Part shown: piece by piece, positions 29,601 to 35,916 of the stretch
Layout of the letters: every line of letters begins with the position of its first letter
How positions within the stretch are numbered: the first letter of the stretch is position 1
NCBI RefSeq assembly: GCF_001905825.1
Contig: NZ_LIVV01000005.1
Span: 450,594-514,593 of the forward strand
From: Streptomyces sp. CB02009
GTDB lineage: Bacteria; Actinomycetota; Actinomycetes; Streptomycetales; Streptomycetaceae
Length of the DNA stretch: 64,000 bases
Direction of reading: 5' to 3'
Position numbers and translations under genes: made by a program
Notes under the pieces: generated by a model
Seen by the model: only the letters and a program-made list of their open reading frames with translations
Told to the model about the DNA's origin: nothing
Databases searched by the model: none

Positions 29601-30238
29601 ATGGATCGCTCAGATATACCATTTCTGTCGGTATGGAATCCGTCGGCCCATTGACTATGCACCCACGAGGTGAATGGCTAGCCAGTTGCTCAGAAGCAAC
29701 GGTGCACCTCTGGGATGCAGCCACAGGTCGAGCACTCCGGACCCTTACAGGTCACACGAGGCTGGTCGTGGGGGCAGTCTCCAGTCCTGACGGAACCTGG
29801 ATCGCCACAGCCAGCTATGACGAAACGGCGCGTATCTGGGACGCAGCCACTGGGCGGGAGATCCACACCCTCACCGGCCACACCGACGCCGTGTCATCAG
29901 TAGCCATCAGCCCTGACGGCACCTGGATCGCCACAGCCAGCTATGACAAAACGGCGCGTATCTGGGACGCAGCCACTGGGCAGGGGATCCACACCCTCAC
30001 CGGCCACACCGACGCCCTGTCATCAGTAGCCATCAGCCCTGACGGCACCCGACTCGCCACCGTCGGCCACGACAAGACGGTACGAGTATGGGACGTCGCT
30101 TCTGGATCGCCTATCGCTATGACACGAGCCGAGGGAGGCATGCACATCAGTCTATGGAGCTCCGACCAACGAAGTCTCTTCGTTGGCGGGCAGGCTGGCT
30201 TGTACGGCTACGAGTTCCGTACGAACGAGCAGGGCTGA
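26627..30238 (+). CDS. STAND NTPase: two TM helices, NB-ARC domain and about 14 WD40 repeats
   Basis: A 1203-residue protein. The N-terminus has two predicted membrane helices (about residues 10-28 and 38-58). The NB-ARC module shows Walker A GAGGFGKTT (109-117), Walker B LLVIDD (193-198), a sensor-type TTRN (221-224) and a GRWPLL motif (270-275), then a winged-helix-like segment ending VLHDVIRDYLRIEL. From about residue 575 there are 14 clear WD40 repeats (each with SVAISPDGTWIA...RIWDAATG-like ends) and one degenerate repeat, enough for two seven-bladed propellers. The order matches Apaf-1-type STAND proteins, which oligomerise on ligand sensing; in bacteria many act in anti-phage defence. 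Membrane attachment or pore action is inference. L51 is encoded by TTA (26777-26779), so translation may depend on bldA tRNA. GC is visibly lower than the flanks, which suggests separate acquisition. Confidence 0.88.
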   Translation: MSIGRRLRRAAAIALGTAAIVWLAVVAVRDGWGEADAVASVFGGAAGIVALTVSLVVQSSSQQESTVLQPRTSELDDWVLPRGELEETVAAVCRQDQGSAVALTTALKGAGGFGKTTLARLACTHPEVQKRFKTHVYFVTIGRDIRGRAAIAAKVADVTRTITGESLEVSQDSDPIQLGIHLGNLLARRPRTLLVIDDVWEAEQLSPFLQGAEKRCVRLVTTRNPDALPAHARQITVDRMSPRQAREVLSYGLDNTLTPSVIEGLIRATGRWPLLLRMVNQFIVALTATGITGTEAASHIYHRLQTLGPAGADGDAPLDLNDPKRRNEAVRASIQAATTLLPEDSDDRFAELGIFAEDEQIPMRLVTLLWRATNGLDEAKSRHLCKQMADLSLLSISTETNGGSIVLHDVIRDYLRIELGERLAVVNSAFLDTLSVEMPTCTAMGHRSAPDRQWWNADDHYLMDHLITHFIEAGRRDEAEGLAGDLRWVRERLHQRGTTAPARDLDLVGTPESRALAADLVRAAHLLPPTEPLHSWDAVLRSRLHPLPHWGEQTSMLAITPPALVDLWPPPDIPHPALRRTLSSHTAPVTSVAISPGGTWIATASSDRTLRIWNAETGIERLVVDTTATVTSVAISPDGTWIAAADTDGTVHIVDAVTGLVRITMAGHTGALRSVVISPDGTWIAAAGRDTVIRIWDVVTGQERRILIGHTESISSISISSDGSWLATSSDDKTVRIWDAETGREISVLAHANSVIDVSVSHQGTWLVTACTDATVLVWDRITSQVIHTFSGFLDMARSVAISPDGTWIATTHGNGAVRIWDTATQAEKGTLIGHGEVAMEAAISADSTWLATASHDYTVRIWDVAAAHGHQTVGHSDRVWSMGISPDGTWIATASTDETARIWNSTTGQEIHRLTAHASPVWSVAISPDGTWIATSGSDNTTRIWNAATGREIRSLIGHTETVWSVAISPDGAWLATASEDGTIRIWDVTNGSLRYTISVGMESVGPLTMHPRGEWLASCSEATVHLWDAATGRALRTLTGHTRLVVGAVSSPDGTWIATASYDETARIWDAATGREIHTLTGHTDAVSSVAISPDGTWIATASYDKTARIWDAATGQGIHTLTGHTDALSSVAISPDGTRLATVGHDKTVRVWDVASGSPIAMTRAEGGMHISLWSSDQRSLFVGGQAGLYGYEFRTNEQG

Positions 30239-30558
30239 GGAGGACCAAGCGCAGACCGTCGCCTATTTCCCGGACGCGAACAACTTCCTCAGGTTCCATC
30301 CAAGAGCACGTATCCGTACACCGAAATGAGAGTGGACCGCCCAAAGAGGAAACCGCGTTCCCAGCGCGAGGGTAAGGCGCGGAAGGAGTGCGAGGGACCA
30401 TGGGAGAGCGAGGAATCCTCGCAGGCACTAAGGCGTATCTGCGGGCTCAGGGGCCAGGTTCGATGCCCCTGAGCCCGCCCGGAGGGTACCGAGAGCGGGT
30501 CATTTCTCAGCCCACCGTTGGGATTTGAGGCAATGCATGGAAAGAGCTCTACATAACC
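30239..30558. other. 320-bp non-coding gap with two stem-loops
   Basis: No gene is supported between the STAND gene and the convergent small gene at 30559. The gap holds a short palindrome (30408-30422, 7-base arms) and the strong hairpin at 30442-30477. Confidence 0.6.
30442..30477 (+). terminator. Strong hairpin downstream of STAND gene
   Basis: Perfect 12-base arms (30442-30453 and 30466-30477), extendable by one C-G pair, with a 10-base loop CAGGTTCGAT that looks like a tRNA T loop. There is no U-run. It is the probable terminator of the STAND transcript and perhaps also of the convergent genes. Confidence 0.5.
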
Positions 30559-30948
30559 CTAGGGAAACTCAGCCTCTGCCGTCCGCATGGGCCGGTCGGC
30601 CGGCTTGTCGATGCCGAGGCTTCCCCACGGCGCGCACACCTCGCACATCTCCAGGTCTGGGTACTCCTCGACCGCACCCACCACGCCGGCGAGGTCCAGG
30701 AGTTCTCCGGCCCCATACCTGGCCCGGAGGCCGCAGTTCCCCCGGTGGAGCACCGGATGCCCTTCGGTACTTCGGGGCGCCGAGACCACCCACGCTCGCT
30801 CGCGGCGTGCGACCTCCCGGCGCCGCTTCTCCTCGGCGTCCTGCGACTCCAGTTCGTGTATCTCCCGCTCGGTGACCGCGGCCTGGTAGCGCAGCCACTC
30901 CAGGAGCGTCCGCTTCTTCTCCAGCCGTCTGGCTATCGGCATCCCCAT
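30559..30948 (-). CDS. Small element protein with coiled coil (DUF6233-like)
   Basis: A 129-residue protein. An N-terminal Arg/Lys/Glu-rich helix (RRLEKKRTLLEWLRYQAAVTE... up to RRREVARRERAW) leads to a short domain containing HPVLHRGNCG and EMCEVCAPWG. The arrangement resembles DUF6233 proteins that are common on Streptomyces elements; this is from memory of the family form. It starts 15 bases after the stop of the upstream gene 30963-31343, so the two form an operon. Function unknown. Confidence 0.65.
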   Translation of the reverse strand: MGMPIARRLEKKRTLLEWLRYQAAVTEREIHELESQDAEEKRRREVARRERAWVVSAPRSTEGHPVLHRGNCGLRARYGAGELLDLAGVVGAVEEYPDLEMCEVCAPWGSLGIDKPADRPMRTAEAEFP

Positions 30949-30962
30949 GACGGAGTCCCCGC

Positions 30963-31343
30963 TCACTCCGCCCCGCCGCCGGCGGCGCTCGCGGCATCCG
31001 GCTGGGCTTTCGGGTGCTTCTTCAGCTCCATGCGGGCCTTCACCAGTCCCGCATCCTTCTCCAGAGCGGCCCAGTAGGGATGCGTGGACACGGCGACCGA
31101 CAGCTCCCGGACCAGGTCCCACAGACGCCTCTCCTCGGCTTCCTCCTCCGGCGTGTATCCAGGGGAGGCTTCGCGGCCCCCCGTGACCTCTCCCGTGTGC
31201 GGGTGCGCTGCGCCGGGCCACCCGGGCAGCGGCTCCACCGACCAGGGCAGGGCCCGACATAGGGCCGTGTACTCAGCGCGGGCCTGATGGAGACGCTGCT
31301 GGGTCTCGATCAGGTCGTCAGGGAAGGGAGGAGTGTCAGCCAC
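30963..31343 (-). CDS. Hypothetical element protein
   Basis: A 126-residue hydrophilic protein with a helical, Glu/Arg-rich composition (LIETQQRLHQARAEYTALCR; YTPEEEAEERRLWDLVREL) and an Ala/Gly-rich C-terminus. There is no signal peptide, TM helix or recognised motif. It is the first gene of a two-gene - strand unit with 30559-30948. AT-rich sequence upstream (31344-31380) could hold its promoter. Confidence 0.6.
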   Translation of the reverse strand: MADTPPFPDDLIETQQRLHQARAEYTALCRALPWSVEPLPGWPGAAHPHTGEVTGGREASPGYTPEEEAEERRLWDLVRELSVAVSTHPYWAALEKDAGLVKARMELKKHPKAQPDAASAAGGGAE

Positions 31344-31473
31344 ACTCGAATCATACGTCTGTTCGATTTTCTAATGCTGCTGATGCACGCCACGACTCGC
31401 TGAACAGTCACCCGCGTGGGCCAGCCTCAGCAGCCTGCTCCCAGGGGGAGTAGCGCCAGACCTCGACTGCGAC

Positions 31474-32124
31474 TCACTCCGCCATGAGTCGGCTGACATA
31501 CCCCGCGCTGCACAACCGCCCATAGGCCGAGGTCACGTCTTCCGGGACGTCCTGAGCGATCGTGAAACCCCGCTCCGGGTAGAGCAGCAACCGCTGCTGA
31601 GCCCCGACCAGCATGTCCAGGACGAGGCGAGGGTCGCCGATCGAGTCGATGTACTCCTCCAGCCGCATGTCCGTGGAGGCGCTCACGACGTCGACGTCGG
31701 GCCACAGCTTGCGGGCGGTTGCGTACGCACGTCGTTCCTCGTAGGGCTTGCTGACGAGGAGGATCGACGACACCTGAACCCCGTGATCGTCGAGCAAGGA
31801 ACGCGAGAAGCGGACGTTCTCGCCTGTGTTCCTGGCGTTCGGCTCGACGAGGATCGCGGACGCTGGCACCCCAAGTTCGAGCGCACGTTCCCGGTAGTGC
31901 TCAGCCTCACCCTTGGGCATCCGCTCTTCCGTGGTGCGGCTTGTGGCGCCGGTGAAGACGATCAGGGGGAACATGCTGCGGCGGTAGAGGTCCACGGTCG
32001 CGTCAGCCACACCAAGGTCGTGACTGCCCAGACCGATGCCCACCGAGCAAGGCCGCGGCTCATGCCCCATCTGCTGAAAGGCCCACAGGGTGTGGGCATC
32101 GCTCCAGTCCTGCGTGGAGATCAC
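31474..32124 (-). CDS. YdcF/SanA-like (DUF218) protein
   Basis: A 216-residue single-domain protein of the ElyC/SanA/YdcF superfamily. Visible family features are IGLGSHDLGVADATVDLYRR near the N-terminus, IVFTGATSRTT, GEAEHYRERALELGVP with the following LVEPNARNTGENVRFSR, and ILLVSKPYEERRAYAT. Members bind nucleotides or S-adenosylmethionine, but their reactions are poorly defined. There is no membrane anchor, so it is cytoplasmic. Its ATG overlaps the stop of the GntR-type gene (ATGA), so the two proteins are made together, an association seen repeatedly in streptomycete elements. Confidence 0.82.
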   Translation of the reverse strand: MISTQDWSDAHTLWAFQQMGHEPRPCSVGIGLGSHDLGVADATVDLYRRSMFPLIVFTGATSRTTEERMPKGEAEHYRERALELGVPASAILVEPNARNTGENVRFSRSLLDDHGVQVSSILLVSKPYEERRAYATARKLWPDVDVVSASTDMRLEEYIDSIGDPRLVLDMLVGAQQRLLLYPERGFTIAQDVPEDVTSAYGRLCSAGYVSRLMAE

Positions 32125-32909
32125 TGGCTCTCCTCGGTGGCCGAGTCAGGCACCTTGAAGTCGTATGCCCACGCGAATCGGGTGGCGGCATGGACACCGA
32201 TGGCGAACTCCACGACGGTTCCGTCCGCCGTGTACGTGGTCCGGTGCAGCTCCACGACCCACTCCCCCGGCATGAGCTTGAGCTGATCGGCCTCCTCGGG
32301 CTTGGCCGCTCGGGCGAACAGCTCCTCCCGCATGTGGTCGATCTCGTAGCCCGCGTCGTAGAGGACACGGAATCCGCCACCCTTGCCGGCAGGCCCTGGG
32401 GTCGGGTCGACGATCCTCGTCCCCTCCACATGTTCGGGTCGGTAGTAGCTGGTCAGCGTGTGCGTCGGCTGGTCGCCTTCCTTCACCAGGCGAGCCCGGG
32501 CGTATACGTCTGCCCCCTCAGGCAGACCATGCGCCGCCGCGACAGCGGCCGTCGCTGGCACGCGGCTGACCGACTGGGTCTGCTCGTTGCGCTTGTACGC
32601 CCGGCCGGAGGCGACGCGGTCGGCGATGAACGCCACCTCGTCCCCGTCCCGCCATTTCGCCTTGTCGTAGCGCGTGATGCCGAGTCGCTTCAACGGAGCG
32701 CGCTCACGTACGACGGTGCCGTGCCCTCGGGATGACGTGACCAGGCCCTCCGCTTCCAGCGCCTTGTAGGCCGCATGAACGGTGGCCTTAGACCCTTCAC
32801 CCGCCTCCACAAGCTCCCTGATCTGCGGAAGCCGATCGCCCGGAGCGTAGTCACCGTGCTTGATCTGCTCCGCCAGCTTGTCCGCCAGTTCCCGCCACTT
32901 CGGTGCCAC
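32121..32909 (-). CDS. GntR-family regulator with UTRA domain (KorSA-like)
   Basis: A 262-residue repressor. The N-terminal GntR winged helix (DYAPGDRLPQIRELVEAGEGSKATVHAAYKAL, then GHGTVVRE) is joined to a UTRA ligand-binding domain (YYRPEHVEGTRIVDP; YDAGYEIDHMREELFAR; MPGEWVVELHRTTY). I chose GTG 32909 because GAGGAG lies 5 bases upstream; the frame runs on through the operator repeats, which are regulatory and not coding. In pSAM2-type elements the equivalent regulator KorSA holds replication and transfer in check. Palindromic operators lie directly upstream. Confidence 0.87.
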   Translation of the reverse strand: MAPKWRELADKLAEQIKHGDYAPGDRLPQIRELVEAGEGSKATVHAAYKALEAEGLVTSSRGHGTVVRERAPLKRLGITRYDKAKWRDGDEVAFIADRVASGRAYKRNEQTQSVSRVPATAAVAAAHGLPEGADVYARARLVKEGDQPTHTLTSYYRPEHVEGTRIVDPTPGPAGKGGGFRVLYDAGYEIDHMREELFARAAKPEEADQLKLMPGEWVVELHRTTYTADGTVVEFAIGVHAATRFAWAYDFKVPDSATEESQ

Positions 32910-32940
32910 GCGAACTCCTCTCGACTCTCTCAAGTCAAAC

Positions 32941-33015
32941 ACAGTCCTAGGACTGTTGACAGTCCTAGGACTGTGCGCCATGGTCTTCTCAAGCGCTTCG
33001 CAGTCCTAGGACAGT
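32941..33015. promoter_or_regulatory. Three palindromic operators (ACAGTCCTAGGACTGT)
   Basis: The perfect 16-base palindrome ACAGTCCTAGGACTGT occurs at 32941-32956 and 32959-32974, with start points 18 bases apart. A third, imperfect copy (CAGTCCTAGGAC core) lies at 33000-33015. They sit between the GntR-type gene and the divergent transfer genes. A TTGACA (32956-32961) overlaps the first two. They are the likely binding sites for the GntR-type regulator. Confidence 0.78.
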
Positions 33016-33535
33016 GAAGCGCGGGAGGGCCTTCTTTGGGCTGCTCCCGACGCCCGGAGAGCCCGTGAGACGGCTCGAAGGAAGCGACTTGCTGGCTTGA
33101 GAACTCAACAGTGAACACAGAACATCAGGCATCTGCGACAAGCCGCAGGCCCTGCCGCACGAACAGTAAGCACCTTGCTCCGGGTCGCCCTTCGGGCTGA
33201 CGAGGAGTCGTCCACGTGCGGTGAGACAAGGGCAGAGATCGCGACTACTCCACACCCCCATTTCCGCTCCGTTCACGGAGGCCGAGTTGAAGCTACGAAG
33301 CCCCTGGGCGCCACCTCCGACGAACTGACGGAGGAGGTCGCGCCCACTGTGTCACCTGACGTCCGCAGCCTTCCAGCCGCGGCCGGTTGCCTCCTCCGCC
33401 CGTCCGGGCCCCGCTCGCGGGGTGCCGTACGGGCGGGGTTGAGGGGAGCCGGATGGTTCCAAACGGCGAGAAGCCCCGGTGCTGTAACACCGGGGCTTCG
33501 GTTCGGGCCGTTCCTGTCTGAGAGGAACACACCCA
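33016..33535. other. 520-bp control region before transfer operon
   Basis: No gene is supported. The stretch lies between the operator array and the first + strand element gene and ends with a terminator-like hairpin (33470-33499). It presumably holds the start of the transfer transcript, but I see no convincing promoter pair. Confidence 0.55.
33470..33499 (+). terminator. Hairpin in leader of transfer operon
   Basis: Perfect 12-base arms (33470-33481 and 33488-33499) with a 6-base loop, 36 bases before the first gene of the + strand operon. No U-run follows. It may act as an attenuator or as an insulator from upstream transcription. Confidence 0.6.
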
Positions 33536-33802
33536 ATGCAGTCCATCATCACACTCCCCGCCACGAGCGGGGCCTTGGCGTTCGACGGTGAGCCGTCGAA
33601 CGCGGAGCTGGACGCGGTCGAGTGGGAGATGCCGCTGATCCTGGCGGAGGTCGACCTGCTCGACGCGGAGATTATGACGCTCGACCGTCCGGCCACCGTG
33701 CTGGACGAGCGGCGCATCCGGCGGGCCCGTCACCGGGTCCTCGCGGAGCGCCGCGATCTGACCAACCGCGCCGGCCTGGCGCAGTCGGGCGGTGCCGCGT
33801 GA
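33536..33802 (+). CDS. Small element protein (DUF6284-like)
   Basis: An 88-residue protein starting at ATG 33536 behind GAGAGGAAC. The core PSNAELDAVEWEMPLILAEVDLLDAEIMTLD followed by RRIRRARHRVLAERRDL resembles the DUF6284 family found first in transfer operons of many Streptomyces elements (recognition by form, not by search). It is helical and has no membrane segment. The GTG of the next gene overlaps its stop. Confidence 0.72.
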   Translation: MQSIITLPATSGALAFDGEPSNAELDAVEWEMPLILAEVDLLDAEIMTLDRPATVLDERRIRRARHRVLAERRDLTNRAGLAQSGGAA

Positions 33803-33987
33803 ACCGCCTCACCTACTGGCTCCTGATCGCCCTGTGCGCCGCGGTCGAGGTCTGGGGCCAGATCATCGGCAACCGGGACCTCTTCTTGATCGGTGCGATG
33901 GCCGGGTTTGGCGTGATCGCCGTCGCCCGCCTCCTGTACCGGGCCGACCGGTACGAAGAGTTCGCCGAGGCGGGTGAGGAGCGATGA
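33799..33987 (+). CDS. Small two-TM protein of transfer operon
   Basis: A 62-residue protein from GTG 33799, overlapping the upstream stop by GTGA. Two hydrophobic segments (LTYWLLIALCAAVEVWG and LFLIGAMAGFGVIAVARLLY) precede a charged tail. Small membrane proteins like this are typical of the spread (spd) module of mycelial conjugation. The exact role is unknown. Confidence 0.7.
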   Translation: MNRLTYWLLIALCAAVEVWGQIIGNRDLFLIGAMAGFGVIAVARLLYRADRYEEFAEAGEER

Positions 33988-34031
33988 CCCGCCCCGCCAA
34001 CCCGCACCTGTCCGAGGCGGTGGCGGGATGA
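33984..34031 (+). CDS. 15-residue micro-ORF bridging two transfer genes
   Basis: The frame MTRPANPHLSEAVAG begins with ATGA overlapping the stop of the two-TM gene and ends in TGA overlapping the ATG of the DUF2637-like gene. It may serve only as a coupling leader that carries ribosomes across the gap; no peptide function is implied. No family match is recognised. Confidence 0.35.
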   Translation: MTRPANPHLSEAVAG

Positions 34032-34897
34032 GCAAGCGCGTCGCGACCGCAGCCCCGGCGGTCGCCATGACGGTCGTGTCCATGGTCCTGACCCTGGCCG
34101 TGGTGGTGATGTGGCTCGGGGGCTCGATGCCGTGGCAGATCGCACTCGTGGTCGGGCTCGGGCTCGACGGTGGATGGCTGGCCACCCTTGCTTACGAGCG
34201 CCGCCTCGCCGCACAGGGCGACCACTCCACCGCCGTCACCACGGTCGGCTGGGCGTTCGGTCTCGCCGCCACCGGCGTCCTGGTCGCCCACGCGCTCACC
34301 GAGGACGCCACCGGTGCATGGCTCGCGGTGTCCTGGCTGCCGCTCGGGGCCAAGGCGCTGTGGCTCGTGCACGGCATGTGGGAGCGCACCGCGCTCACCC
34401 CGGTCGCGCTCGACGCGATCCGCGGCATCCAGCAGGAGGCCCGGGACGAGGCGGCCGTTGCCCGTGCTCAGCTGCGGGCTCAGGCGGGCACGGAGGAGAC
34501 GCGGCTGACGGCCGTGACGGAGGCCGGGGCACGCGTCGCACGCGTCCAGGCGAAGACCGCCGAGCGGCTGTCTGGGGCGTGGTCGACGCTGGAGGCGGCG
34601 CGGCAGGGCGAGGGCACCGCACGGGCTCTGACCTGCGTGACGGACCGCGTCGCACCCGGGGCACAGCCCCGCTGGGAACTCCCCGTCTGGGGCCCCTACG
34701 AGCCAGTCCCCGCCCTCGACGCGGCGCCCGCCCTGAGCGAAGGGGAGCTGGACCGGATCGTCACCGAGCTGCACACCGGCGAGACGCCGCCGCTGTCCTA
34801 TCGCGAACTCTCGCTCCGCTTCCGGGCCGCCGGCCACAGCGCGAGCGAGACCCGGCTGCGGGCCGCCTGGCGGCGCATCACCGCGACGGCGTCATGA
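34028..34897 (+). CDS. DUF2637-like spread/transfer membrane protein
   Basis: A 289-residue protein. About four hydrophobic segments occupy residues 8-120 (VAMTVVSMVLTLAVVVMWLGG; WQIALVVGLGLDGGWLATLAY; WAFGLAATGVLVAHAL; WLAVSWLPLGAKALWLVHGMW). A long Arg/Ala coiled region follows, and then a C-terminal helix-turn-helix-like segment (LSYRELSLRFRAAGHSASETRLRAAWRRI). This matches the DUF2637 class of plasmid spread proteins. In mycelial conjugation such proteins help plasmid DNA move between hyphal compartments with the TraB-type pump. Confidence 0.75.
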   Translation: MSKRVATAAPAVAMTVVSMVLTLAVVVMWLGGSMPWQIALVVGLGLDGGWLATLAYERRLAAQGDHSTAVTTVGWAFGLAATGVLVAHALTEDATGAWLAVSWLPLGAKALWLVHGMWERTALTPVALDAIRGIQQEARDEAAVARAQLRAQAGTEETRLTAVTEAGARVARVQAKTAERLSGAWSTLEAARQGEGTARALTCVTDRVAPGAQPRWELPVWGPYEPVPALDAAPALSEGELDRIVTELHTGETPPLSYRELSLRFRAAGHSASETRLRAAWRRITATAS

Positions 34898-34947
34898 GCG
34901 CCCTCCCCGCGTATCACTGGCGCCTGGCGCCCATGTCCGCCGGGTGA
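34894..34947 (+). pseudogene. 17-residue remnant resembling the start of an RRQRL-type zinc-binding protein
   Basis: The frame MSALPAYHWRLAPMSAG overlaps the previous stop by ATGA and then stops. Its YxWxLAP pattern is what I remember from the N-terminus of RRQRL-motif zinc-binding proteins that occupy this operon position in related elements, where ATRRQLR would follow. That continuation is absent in all frames, so this looks like a truncated remnant. Identification is tentative. Confidence 0.35.
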
Positions 34948-34950
34948 GCG

Positions 34951-35118
34951 TCAGGAGGACAGCACTTCCCCGACAAACTCAGCGATCCGCGCAAGCCACC
35001 TCTTGGTGCGGTGCCACCCGTTGCAGTACCGCCGACGGCGCCACCACCTGCGCTGCGGAAGTGGTCGCTTGCACCACTTGCACGGCAGCGGGTCCACCTC
35101 GATCTCAATCGCCCCCAT
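34951..35118 (-). CDS. Small zinc-ribbon-like protein, antisense to transfer operon
   Basis: A 55-residue protein on the strand opposite its neighbours (MGAIEIEVDPLPCKWCKRPLP...). It has CKWC, a basic stretch (RRWWRRRR), then YCNGWHR, that is C-x2-C...C-x3-H. This resembles short zinc ribbons of the CxxCGRPLP...YC type seen in streptomycete elements. It fills the gap left by the truncated frame at 34894-34947. Ribosome-site evidence is weak, so it could be spurious. Confidence 0.5.
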   Translation of the reverse strand: MGAIEIEVDPLPCKWCKRPLPQRRWWRRRRYCNGWHRTKRWLARIAEFVGEVLSS

Positions 35119-35158
35119 GGCCGCGACTCTAACGGCCACCACTGACCAGGGAGAACCC

Positions 35159-35539
35159 ATGTCGAACCTCCCCGAACCCTCCAGCGTGATCCGGCTTCCG
35201 GACGGTACCTACGCCTACGCTGATCACCTCCCCGCCATCCAGGCCCCGCCGGGTGTCCCGCAGGTGGTCCATCAGCACATCCACCAGGCGCCGCCGGACC
35301 GCACCGTTCAGCGGATCGCGCTCGGCTCCGGGATCGGCGCCGGCACGGTCGCCGCCGGGGTCTACTTCGGCCCCCTCCTCGTCGGCGCGCTCACCGCGAT
35401 CGCCGCCAACCTCGCCCTCCTCGCGTTCCTCGCCGCCGTCCTCGCGTGGGGCGTCGTGTCCGTCGTGAAGTCGGTCGGCGGCCCGGACGGCAAGGCCGCC
35501 GCGAAGACTCTGGCCACGACGCGCAAGCGCCGTCGCTGA
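35159..35539 (+). CDS. Small membrane protein of transfer operon (DUF6251-like)
   Basis: A 126-residue protein from ATG 35159 behind AGGGAGAA. The N-terminus VIRLPDGTYAYADHLPAIQAP and the His-rich VVHQHIHQAPPDRTVQRIALG lead into two close hydrophobic stretches (residues about 60-75 and 77-98) and a basic tail (KTLATTRKRRR). The layout resembles DUF6251 proteins of Streptomyces elements (family form recalled, not searched). Probable inner-membrane partner of the spread or transfer apparatus. Confidence 0.7.
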   Translation: MSNLPEPSSVIRLPDGTYAYADHLPAIQAPPGVPQVVHQHIHQAPPDRTVQRIALGSGIGAGTVAAGVYFGPLLVGALTAIAANLALLAFLAAVLAWGVVSVVKSVGGPDGKAAAKTLATTRKRRR

Positions 35540-35619
35540 CGGCTGCCCGATCCGCCCAGTCCTCGCACCGGGCGGTGAGGGGAGCCGGGACAGCCCCGGC
35601 CCCGGAGAGGGACCGCGTC

Positions 35620-35826
35620 ATGGCCACCAGGAAGAACCCCGAGTACGACCCGAAGCACCCCCCGCTCACCGCCGGCGAGAAGGCGAAGTTCGCCTGGTAC
35701 GTCGGCCGGATGGCCAAGCGGGGACTCGCCGGAGAGACCGTCTACCAGGGCGACCTGGAGAAGAAGGTCGACCGCATCCTTGACGGCGCCCGCGAGCGCG
35801 CCGAGAAGAACGCCAAGAAGAAGTAG
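35620..35826 (+). CDS. Small basic hypothetical protein
   Basis: A 68-residue, Lys/Arg/Glu-rich soluble protein (MATRKNPEYDPKHPPLTAGEKAKFAWYVGRMAKRG) with a helical C-terminus ending ERAEKNAKKK. GAGAGGGA lies upstream of the ATG. It sits 80 bases after the preceding gene and 90 before the translocase gene. Conserved company in such operons suggests a transfer-related accessory role; no domain is recognised. Confidence 0.62.
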   Translation: MATRKNPEYDPKHPPLTAGEKAKFAWYVGRMAKRGLAGETVYQGDLEKKVDRILDGARERAEKNAKKK

Positions 35827-35916
35827 CTGTGCCCCGGGGCGGCCGACAGCCGCCAAGCATCCCGACCGCCCCGGGCCCTCCCCTCCGCCCTTTCGAGCAG
35901 CAGGAGACCCCCCAGC

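Noticed and set aside
28350..30230. Regular repeats considered as a CRISPR array
   Set aside because: The period of about 126 bp matches WD40 units in an open frame; there are no short identical repeats with unique spacers.
30408..30477. tRNA or tmRNA-like gene after the STAND gene (T-loop-like GGTTCGAT)
   Set aside because: The T-like loop sits in an isolated 12-bp hairpin; no acceptor stem, D arm or anticodon arm can be formed.
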